From Ornithomonoglobus_A sp045537455 (GTDB lineage Bacteria > Bacillota > Clostridia > UBA1381): DNA of 45,795 nucleotides. The notes under the pieces are model-generated. The model was given only the letters and a program-made list of their open reading frames with translations, was not told where the DNA came from and did no database searches. The stretch is from assembly GCA_045537455.1 (NCBI GenBank), contig JAZSPM010000082.1, positions 1-45,795 of the forward strand, written 5' to 3'. The position numbers and the translations under genes were made by a program. Shown here piece by piece: positions 40,080 through 45,795 of the stretch (positions are counted from its first letter, which is position 1; each line of letters starts with the position of its first letter).

Positions 40080-40337
40080 TTACTTAACCTTTTCTACTAT
40101 CTCAACAAGTCTCCATCTCTTATCCTTTGAGAGAGGTCTTGTTTCCATAACCTTTACCTTATCACCTATGGAGCATACATTCTCCTCATCGTGAGCCTTT
40201 AATTTATATGTGCTCTTTACGATTTTGCTGTATAAGGGGTGTTTTTTATTTTCTTCTATGGCAACAACGATAGTCTTATCCATCTTGTTGCTTACAACCT
40301 TACCGATTTTGACCTTACGTCTGTTTCTCTCTTCCAC
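40080..40337 (-). CDS. rpsQ: 30S ribosomal protein S17
   Basis: An 85-residue OB-fold protein with RRKVKIGKVVSNKMDKTIVVAIE, KHPLYSKIVKSTYKLKAHDEEN and DKVKVMETRPLSKDKRWRLVEIVEK. It is a primary 16S rRNA binder in early 30S assembly. 44 bp after rpmC. Confidence 0.98.
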   Translation of the reverse strand: MEERNRRKVKIGKVVSNKMDKTIVVAIEENKKHPLYSKIVKSTYKLKAHDEENVCSIGDKVKVMETRPLSKDKRWRLVEIVEKVK

Positions 40338-40381
40338 TGAAGTGTCCTCCTTTCGAGACTATTTCTACTTGCTACTAACAA

Positions 40382-40585
40382 TTACATTGCACTGCCTTGC
40401 AGTTCTCTTTCATGAATGATGGTTAAAATACGAGCGATAGTCTTTTTAACGTCACCAATTCTTTTGGGATTTTCCAACTGATTAATAGCGTTCTGAAATC
40501 TTAGGTTGAAAAGCTCCTGCTTGAATGAAGCTAACTTTTCTTCCAATTCAGCGGTTGATAACTCTCTTAGCTCATTAATTTTCAT
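40382..40585 (-). CDS. rpmC: 50S ribosomal protein L29
   Basis: A 67-residue two-helix protein: MKINELRELSTAELEEKLASFKQELFNLRFQ and the conserved ENPKRIGDVKKTIARILTIIHER. It lies at the rim of the exit tunnel near L23. Only 2 bp separate it from rplP. Confidence 0.98.
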   Translation of the reverse strand: MKINELRELSTAELEEKLASFKQELFNLRFQNAINQLENPKRIGDVKKTIARILTIIHERELQGSAM

Positions 40586-40587
40586 TC

Positions 40588-41010
40588 TTATTCACCATCC
40601 TCTGCTTCACGCTTAACAAACTTACACTTGATTGGCAGCTTGTGCATAGCAAGACGCATAGCTTCTCTTGCAACTTCTTCGGAAACTCCTGCCATCTCAA
40701 ACATGATTCTACCGGGCTTTACTACTGCTACCCAGTACTCGGGTGAACCCTTACCTGAACCCATTCGAGTTTCAGCAGGCTTTCTTGTTACCGGCTTATC
40801 AGGGAATATCTTTATCCAAACCTGACCACCACGCTTTGTGTATCTGGTCATAGCGATACGGGCTGCCTCAATCTGTCTTGAGGTAATCCATGCAGGCTCT
40901 AATGCCTGTAAGCCATACTCGCCGTTTGACACAACGTTACCGCGTGTTGCCTTACCCTTCATTCTACCACGCATTACACGTCTGTATTTTACTCTCTTAG
41001 GTAATAGCAT
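40588..41010 (-). CDS. rplP: 50S ribosomal protein L16
   Basis: A 140-residue protein at the A-site tRNA elbow: MLLPKRVKYRRVMRGRMKGKATRGN and the flexible loop KPVTRKPAETRMGSGKGSPEYWVAVVKPGR. The start overlaps the rpsC stop (TAATG). Confidence 0.98.
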   Translation of the reverse strand: MLLPKRVKYRRVMRGRMKGKATRGNVVSNGEYGLQALEPAWITSRQIEAARIAMTRYTKRGGQVWIKIFPDKPVTRKPAETRMGSGKGSPEYWVAVVKPGRIMFEMAGVSEEVAREAMRLAMHKLPIKCKFVKREAEDGE

Positions 41011-41726
41011 TATTGTCTGCCTCCCTTCGGTCTTCTCTGTCTCTTTTCCTTCTTTTCAGGAGCGTTTGCAGCAGCTTCCTTCTGTCTGCCATCTGCAACA
41101 TTCAGTACTTCACCCTTATAGATCCATACCTTAACACCAAGAATACCGTAAGTTGTCTTTGCTTCAGCAAAACCGTAGTCGATATCTGCTCTTAGTGTCT
41201 GTAGAGGAATTGTACCCTCGTGATACTGCTCTGTTCTTGCGATTTCAGCACCGCCTACACGACCTGCAACTGCAGTCTTGATACCTTTAACGCCCATTCT
41301 CATGGCTCTTCCCATAACCTGCTTCATTGCACGTCTGAATGAGATTCTCTTCTCAAGCTGAGCTGCAATGTTCTCTGCAACAAGCTGTGCATTTGTATCA
41401 GGATTTCTTACCTCCATGATATTTACGTTAACTGTCTTTGATGTAAGCTTTTCTACCTGCGCCTTAAGCTTTTCAATTTCAGCGCCGCCTTTACCGATTA
41501 TGATACCCGGCTTTGCTGCATGGATTGTTATGAATACTCTGTTCTGCTTTCTGTCGATAGCGATCTTAGCGATACCTGCATCATAACAAGCCTTCTTTAC
41601 AAATTTTCTGATATTGTAATCTTCAACCAGTTGGTCTCCGAATTCTTTTTTACCGGCAAACCATTTAGAGTCCCAATCTTTGATAACTCCGACTCTAAGT
41701 CCGTGCGGATTAACCTTCTGTCCCAT
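41010..41726 (-). CDS. rpsC: 30S ribosomal protein S3
   Basis: A 238-residue protein with an N-terminal KH domain (GIIIGKGGAEIEKLKAQVEKL at about 77-97) and the C-terminal domain from about 110. It ends in a basic tail (PEKKEKRQRRPKGGRQ). With S4 and S5 it forms the mRNA-entry helicase. 19 bp after rplV. Confidence 0.98.
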   Translation of the reverse strand: MGQKVNPHGLRVGVIKDWDSKWFAGKKEFGDQLVEDYNIRKFVKKACYDAGIAKIAIDRKQNRVFITIHAAKPGIIIGKGGAEIEKLKAQVEKLTSKTVNVNIMEVRNPDTNAQLVAENIAAQLEKRISFRRAMKQVMGRAMRMGVKGIKTAVAGRVGGAEIARTEQYHEGTIPLQTLRADIDYGFAEAKTTYGILGVKVWIYKGEVLNVADGRQKEAAANAPEKKEKRQRRPKGGRQ

Positions 41727-41745
41727 TAGTTAACCTCCTTTTCTA

Positions 41746-42084
41746 TTAGTCTTCCATTTCCTTTAATACTAAAGTGATATGGCTGGTTCTCTTTAAAATC
41801 TTGAAAGCTCTGCCCTGTGCGTGAGGCTGAATTCTCTTTAAAGTAGGACCCTGTGTTGCAAAACACTCTGCAACATACAACTTATTCTTATCCATACCAT
41901 TGTTGTTTTCCGCATTTGCTATTGCTGATGCAAGAAGCTTCTTTAGATACTCGCTTGCTGATTTCGGTGTATTCTCAAGAATACCCATAGCAACTCTTGC
42001 GGGCTTGTTTCTTATCAAATCAAGCACTATCTTCACCTTTCTTGGTGAGATACGAGCGTATTTTAATACTGCGCGTGCTTCCAT
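41746..42084 (-). CDS. rplV: 50S ribosomal protein L22
   Basis: A 112-residue protein: MEARAVLKYARISPRKVKIVLDLIRNKP, ENTPKSASEYLKKLLASAIANAENN and the tunnel-loop region AECFATQGPTLKRIQPHAQGRAFKI. The loop narrows the exit tunnel and is a site of macrolide resistance; its length is normal here. A 72-bp gap lies between rpsS and this gene. Confidence 0.98.
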   Translation of the reverse strand: MEARAVLKYARISPRKVKIVLDLIRNKPARVAMGILENTPKSASEYLKKLLASAIANAENNNGMDKNKLYVAECFATQGPTLKRIQPHAQGRAFKILKRTSHITLVLKEMED

Positions 42085-42156
42085 GTCGAAAATCCTCCTT
42101 CCGATATATTGGTTATATCTTTGTAAGTTCTTAAAATCTTATACTTTGCACAAAGA

Positions 42157-42429
42157 TTATCTACTTGTCTTTGCGCCTGCGTGTCCCTTGTAAGTTCTTG
42201 TAGGAGCGAATTCTCCTAATCTGTGACCTACCATGTCTTCACTAATGAATACGGGAACATGCTTTCTGCCGTCATGAACAGCTATTGTATGACCTACCAT
42301 TTCAGGGAATATTGTGGAAGCTCTTGACCAAGTCTTAACAACCTTCTTTTCATTTGCAGCGTTCATAGCATCAATTCTGCTCATAAGACGCTCCTCAACG
42401 AAAGGTCCCTTTTTAAGTGATCTACCCAT
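42157..42429 (-). CDS. rpsS: 30S ribosomal protein S19
   Basis: A 90-residue head protein: MGRSLKKGPFVEERLMSRIDAMN, then RASTIFPEMVGHTIAVHDGRKHVPVFISEDMVGHRLGEFAPTRTYKGH. It pairs with S13. 40 bp after rplB. Confidence 0.98.
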   Translation of the reverse strand: MGRSLKKGPFVEERLMSRIDAMNAANEKKVVKTWSRASTIFPEMVGHTIAVHDGRKHVPVFISEDMVGHRLGEFAPTRTYKGHAGAKTSR

Positions 42430-42469
42430 TTAAGTGTTCCTCCTTTCAGGAATTATGCGATTATGACAA

Positions 42470-43303
42470 TTACTTGTCGTTTCTGCGCTTTACAATAAAC
42501 TTATCTGTCTTATTCTTCTTCTTTCTTGTCTTCAAACCAAGAGCCGGCTTACCCCAAGGTGTAACCGGAGCAGGTCTACCGATAGGTGATTTACCTTCAC
42601 CACCACCGTGAGGGTGATCGTTCGGGTTCATAACAACGCCTCGAACAGTTGGTCTCCAACCCATGTGACGTTTTCTACCTGCCTTACCGATTGAAATGTT
42701 TTCGTGCTGCTGGTTACCTACAATACCGATTGTAGCTTTACACTCAAGACGAACCATTCTAACCTCGCCCGAAGGAAGTCTTACCTGTGCGTAATCGCCT
42801 TCCTTAGCCATAAGCTGTGCACTGTTACCTGCTGAACGAACAAGCTGTCCGCCCTTACCAGGATATAATTCAATGTTGTGAATAAGTGTACCAACAGGGA
42901 TATCCTTTATGAACAATGCGTTACCCGGCTTAATATCTGCGCCTGTACCTGATACTACAACGTCGCCGTCTGTAAGACCAAGAGGAGCGATGATATATGC
43001 CTTTGTTCCATCCTCGTACTGGATAAGAGCGATGTTTGCTGATCTGTTTGGATCGTACTCTATACCAATTACTGTAGCAGGCATTCCATCCTTATTTCTC
43101 TTAAAGTCTATGATTCTGTACTTTCTTCTGTTACCGCCGCCTCTATGACGAACTGTAATTCTACCGTATGAGTTTCTACCTGAGTGCTTATCTTTCTTAG
43201 CAAGTAGCGAACGCTCCGGTGTTGACTTTGTGATTTCTGCAAAGTCAGAAACTGTCATAAATCTTCTGGCAGGCGAAGTAGGATTATACTTTTTAATAGC
43301 CAT
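42470..43303 (-). CDS. rplB: 50S ribosomal protein L2
   Basis: A 277-residue core protein next to the peptidyl transferase centre. MAIKKYNPTSPARRFMTVSDF begins the protein, and the C-terminal GVVMNPNDHPHGGGEGKSPIGR holds the universally conserved histidine used in catalysis studies. It is needed for subunit joining. 39 bp after rplW. Confidence 0.98.
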   Translation of the reverse strand: MAIKKYNPTSPARRFMTVSDFAEITKSTPERSLLAKKDKHSGRNSYGRITVRHRGGGNRRKYRIIDFKRNKDGMPATVIGIEYDPNRSANIALIQYEDGTKAYIIAPLGLTDGDVVVSGTGADIKPGNALFIKDIPVGTLIHNIELYPGKGGQLVRSAGNSAQLMAKEGDYAQVRLPSGEVRMVRLECKATIGIVGNQQHENISIGKAGRKRHMGWRPTVRGVVMNPNDHPHGGGEGKSPIGRPAPVTPWGKPALGLKTRKKKNKTDKFIVKRRNDK

Positions 43304-43342
43304 TATCCTCTATTCTCCTTTACTCAAATAGTGTGTCTCCGA

Positions 43343-43645
43343 TTACATTTCGAAGAACTCGATTGTTTTGCTGTCGGCAGCTAATGTTACGATAGCTTTC
43401 TTCCATGAAGGTCTTCTTCCTTCATATCTGCCCATTCTCTTAAGCTTGCCTGTGATGTTCATTGTGTTAACCTTAGCAACCTTAACGCCGAACACCTCTT
43501 CAACAGCCTTCTTTATTTCAATTTTGTTTGCTGACTGGGGTACTTCAAAAGTATACTTTTTGATTTCATTGCCCTGTCTGTCATAACAAGGAACCATTGA
43601 TTTCTCAGTTATGATTGGACGTCTTATTAAATCGTATGAAGTCAT
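43343..43645 (-). CDS. rplW: 50S ribosomal protein L23
   Basis: A 100-residue protein at the exit-tunnel mouth, the docking site for trigger factor and signal recognition particle: SYDLIRRPIITEKSM, YTFEVPQSANKIEIKKAVEEVFGVKV and GRRPSWKKAIVTL. The start overlaps the rplD stop by one base (TAATG). Confidence 0.98.
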   Translation of the reverse strand: MTSYDLIRRPIITEKSMVPCYDRQGNEIKKYTFEVPQSANKIEIKKAVEEVFGVKVAKVNTMNITGKLKRMGRYEGRRPSWKKAIVTLAADSKTIEFFEM

Positions 43646-44265
43646 TATGCAAGCACCTCCTCAATCTTTGCTACGGCGTCCTTTGAGATGATGAATGCAT
43701 CATGCTTCAAAACGTCGTATGTGTTAAGTGTACCTACGTGAGTAGGAGTAACATTCTTTATGTTTCTTGCTGATTTGTAAACCTTTTCGTCAGCCTCTGC
43801 TGTTACGATAAGTGCCTTGCTTACTTCAAGACCCTTTAGTAAAGTAACAATCTTAGCTGTCTTGATTTCGTCTACCTCTAATCCGTCTACAACAAATACC
43901 TTATAGTCAGCATACTTAGCTGATAAAGCAGATCTTAATGCAAGTCTCTTTACCTTCTTGTTTACACTGAATCTGTAGCTTCTTGGCTTAGGGCCTAAAG
44001 CTACGCCGCCGCCTGTCCACTGAGGAGCTCTGATGCTACCCTGTCTTGCACGGCCTGTACCTTTTTGTCTCCAAGGCTTTGCACCGCCGCCACTTACTTC
44101 TGTACGTGTCTTTGTGCTCTGTGTGCCTTGTCTCTGGTTTGCAAGATAGTTAACTACTACCTGATGCAATACCGATTTATTCACTTCAGCTGCAAAAACT
44201 GCATCGGATACTTCCATGCTGCCTGTTTTTACGCCTTCCATGTTATATAAAGCAACTGTAGCCAT
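43645..44265 (-). CDS. rplD: 50S ribosomal protein L4
   Basis: A 206-residue protein with a tunnel-lining loop (KTRTEVSGGGAKPWRQKGTGRARQGSIRAPQW). In E. coli L4 also represses the S10 operon by acting on its leader; here the leader upstream of rpsJ is a candidate target, but no such binding is shown. The ATG at 44265 is chosen because GGAGG is at a proper distance; a frame from 44286 would start inside that RBS region. Confidence 0.98.
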   Translation of the reverse strand: MATVALYNMEGVKTGSMEVSDAVFAAEVNKSVLHQVVVNYLANQRQGTQSTKTRTEVSGGGAKPWRQKGTGRARQGSIRAPQWTGGGVALGPKPRSYRFSVNKKVKRLALRSALSAKYADYKVFVVDGLEVDEIKTAKIVTLLKGLEVSKALIVTAEADEKVYKSARNIKNVTPTHVGTLNTYDVLKHDAFIISKDAVAKIEEVLA

Positions 44266-44295
44266 TTTGTGTTTCCTCCTTTCCAATAACCTCGA

Positions 44296-44922
44296 TTATG
44301 CCTTAACGCTGTTTCTGATTGTTACAAGTCCGCCCTTAGCTCCGGGAACTGCACCCTTAACAAGAATTAGGTTCTGTTCAGCGTCAACCTTTACTACCTC
44401 AAGGTTTTGGATTGTAACCTTTTGAACACCCATGTGTCCGGGAAGTACCTTACCCTTCAGAACTCGTCCGGGGTTAGAACACATACCCATTGAACCGGAG
44501 ACTCTCTTACTCTTTGAACCGTGAGTCATTGGACCTCTGTGCAAGCCGTGCTTCATTGGACCTGCAAAGCCCTTACCCTTTGAGATACCGCTTACGTCAA
44601 CCTTTTCTCCGGCTGCGAAAATGTCAGCCTTGATTTCGTCACCTACGTTCAATGCTGAACAATCGTCCAGTCTGAACTCTCTGACATACTTTTTGTTGGC
44701 AGTGTTTGCCTTTGCAAAGTGACCCTTCTGAGGCTTGTTAAGAGCTTTCTCTTTAACATCGCCGTAGCCTACCTGAACAGCTTCATAACCGTCTGTTTCG
44801 ATAGTCTTCTTCTGAGTAACTACACATGGACCTGAAACTAATACTGTAACAGGAACTACTGTACCATCCTCAGCAAAGATCTGGGTCATACCGATCTTTG
44901 TACCCAAAATTGCTTTTTCCAT
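44296..44922 (-). CDS. rplC: 50S ribosomal protein L3
   Basis: A 208-residue early-assembly protein: MEKAILGTKIGMTQIFAEDGTVVPVTV and the long loop GKGFAGPMKHGLHRGPMTHGSKSKR that reaches the peptidyl transferase centre. AGGAGG precedes the start. A 142-bp structured spacer separates it from rpsJ. Confidence 0.98.
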   Translation of the reverse strand: MEKAILGTKIGMTQIFAEDGTVVPVTVLVSGPCVVTQKKTIETDGYEAVQVGYGDVKEKALNKPQKGHFAKANTANKKYVREFRLDDCSALNVGDEIKADIFAAGEKVDVSGISKGKGFAGPMKHGLHRGPMTHGSKSKRVSGSMGMCSNPGRVLKGKVLPGHMGVQKVTIQNLEVVKVDAEQNLILVKGAVPGAKGGLVTIRNSVKA

Positions 44923-45064
44923 TACTTTTCCTCCTTATTCAGTTATTGGTTTCCGTTAAAAGCACCGGAAACTTGACCTGCATCATAGCCTTCGCTTCTC
45001 AGCGTTACGCTACTGCACTTTTGTCTGCCTTCTGGCAGAAGTTATTGAAATAAGCCTTTCGGTC
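44923..45064 (-). promoter_or_regulatory. structured rpsJ-rplC spacer
   Basis: Three hairpins can be drawn on the minus strand: TCTGCC / GGCAGA with an AGAA loop (45024-45039), AGCG / CGCT, and GTTTCCG / CGGAAAC with a 10-nt loop (44949-44972). The last ends about 26 nt before rplC. No T-run follows any, so it looks like an mRNA structure rather than a terminator. Confidence 0.5.
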
Positions 45065-45379
45065 TTATTTTTGGATAACATCAATCTCAACGCCTGCAGG
45101 AAGATCTATTTTGATTAGAGATTCCATTGTCTTAGCGCCAGGAACGACGATATCGATCAATCTTTTGTGAGTTCTTCTTTCGAACTGCTCACGAGAATCC
45201 TTATACTTATGAACCGCTCTTAGGATTGTGATAACTTCCTTGTCTGTAGGAAGAGGAATAGGTCCTGAAACTTTAGCACCTGTTCTCTTAGCGATTTCAA
45301 CAATCTTCTCTGCTGACTGGTCTAATACCACGTGGTCATAAGCCTTAAGCTTGATTCTGATTTTCTGATTTGCTGCCAT
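45065..45379 (-). CDS. rpsJ: 30S ribosomal protein S10 (NusE)
   Basis: A 104-residue protein: NQKIRIKLKAYDHVVLDQSAEKIVEIAKRTGAKVSGPIPLPT and ERRTHKRLIDIV. It is part of the 30S head and also the antitermination factor NusE. First gene of the superoperon. AAGGAGGG lies 6-13 nt before the ATG. Confidence 0.98.
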   Translation of the reverse strand: MAANQKIRIKLKAYDHVVLDQSAEKIVEIAKRTGAKVSGPIPLPTDKEVITILRAVHKYKDSREQFERRTHKRLIDIVVPGAKTMESLIKIDLPAGVEIDVIQK

Positions 45380-45780
45380 GTTTTTCCCTCCTTAAAATTT
45401 TGTTTTGTTGTTTCAGCACGACAGCTCGTTGAAAATTGCACACACTGCCGGGTGTTTCGCACACACCCATTTAAAAATCTTTCCACAACGCACCCGCATA
45501 TGCAGGCTAATGCCCGGGAAAGATGATTTATCACTCAGGAGCAAGCTCCACTGCGATAAAAAAGCCCAAATCTTAATCAAGATTTGGGCAGTAATAGCCA
45601 ATTTTCGCCGCAAAAATCCCATACCCATGCCGTTTCGGTAAAAACGCCGTGTTAAAAACAGGGATTTACTTGTAGCGTGACTGCCGCCCGGTTTCTTGAA
45701 TCGGACATTCTCCACGGAAAAACCGGCAGCCTCCTGCCGCAACCTCCCGCTTCATCGTTTGTCAAGTGTCACAACGCTAT
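45380..45780 (-). ncRNA. candidate long structured leader of the S10 operon
   Basis: About 400 nt without a credible gene between a -10 box and rpsJ. On the minus strand one CTGCCG segment (45724-45729) can pair either with an upstream CGGCAG (45734-45739) or with a downstream CGGCAG (45681-45686), the latter helped by GGTTT/AAACC. Next come AAATCCC / GGGATTT (45661-45667 with 45614-45620), an intrinsic terminator, and hairpins TTATC...GATAA (45528-45559), ATCTTTCC / GGAAAGAT (45517-45524 with 45477-45484) and GGGTGT / ACACCC (45463-45468 with 45450-45455). The layout suggests an attenuator, but no known leader family was recognised. Confidence 0.6.
45558..45589 (-). terminator. intrinsic terminator inside the S10 leader
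   Basis: Perfect 11-bp stem GCCCAAATCTT / AAGATTTGGGC with a 4-nt loop, followed by six Ts on the minus strand, about 180 nt before rpsJ. Confidence 0.9.
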
Positions 45781-45781
45781 T

Positions 45782-45787
45782 ATTATA
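45782..45787 (-). promoter_or_regulatory. -10 element of the S10 operon promoter
   Basis: TATAAT on the minus strand; the matching -35 would lie beyond the right edge of the window. Predicted transcription start near 45775. Confidence 0.5.
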
Positions 45788-45795
45788 CACTATAT

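Noticed and set aside
45413..45742. Minus-strand frame of 109 codons upstream of rpsJ
   Set aside because: It runs through the terminator and several hairpins, has no RBS and unusual composition; better explained as leader RNA.
45380..45795. T-box, SAM or other known riboswitch upstream of rpsJ
   Set aside because: I could not find the conserved T-box sequence or core motifs of familiar riboswitches.
1..45795. CRISPR array, insertion sequence or prophage
   Set aside because: No regularly spaced repeats, transposase or phage structural genes were seen.

Overview
The window looks like chromosome of a low-to-mid GC, Gram-positive anaerobe of the class Clostridia, probably a gut commensal. Evidence: an S10-spc-alpha ribosomal superoperon containing the KOW-domain gene between map and infA, zinc-type S14, strong AGGAGG ribosome binding sites, occasional TTG/GTG starts, a CarD-family regulator, an anaerobic class III ribonucleotide reductase, an S-layer-homology surface protein and the non-mevalonate isoprenoid genes. 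I see no integrase, transposase, phage structural gene, CRISPR array or rRNA. The genus cannot be fixed from sequence alone; an SLH protein plus a polygalacturonase-like protein would suit a plant-polysaccharide user.

Layout. 1-894 (minus): 5' end of an SLH surface protein, then a HAD phosphatase. 957-10545 (minus): a shape and division operon read as zapA, U32 peptidase-like (RlhA type), maf, mreB, mreC, mreD, PBP2 (mrdA), minC, minD, mgsA, closed by a terminator; minE and rodA are absent from it. 10847-14228 (plus): DUF624 membrane protein, mnmG, rnhA. 14370-17020 (plus): carD, ispD, ispF and a HAD-GtrA fusion, ending at a bidirectional terminator. 17048-19740 (minus): nrdD-nrdG with a strong promoter and two NrdR-like boxes spaced 32 bp apart. 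20048-21989 (minus): histidine phosphatase, azlC and azlD, with a long imperfect inverted repeat between azlC and azlD. 22191-27991: accessory genes (CocE/NonD hydrolase, MscS channel, GH28-like beta-helix protein opposite an AraC regulator, YkvI-like transporter).

28083-28491 (plus): tRNA cluster Pro-Val-Thr-Tyr with tandem promoters and a strong terminator. 28577-29516: a divergent XRE regulator / SLOG protein pair wedged between the tRNAs and the end of the ribosomal superoperon. 29590-45379 (minus): the complete S10-spc-alpha superoperon, rpsJ to rplQ, including secY, adk, map, infA and rpoA, plus rpmD and rpmJ. Upstream of rpsJ the window ends in a leader of about 400 nt that contains a -10 box, a pair of mutually exclusive hairpins, a textbook terminator and further hairpins before the rpsJ ribosome binding site.

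Most genes are core housekeeping. The least explained sequence is RNA-level structure: the S10 leader with its internal terminator, the rpsJ-rplC and rpmJ-rpsM spacers, the azlC-azlD inverted repeat, and hairpins between tRNAs. No clearly new protein system was found.
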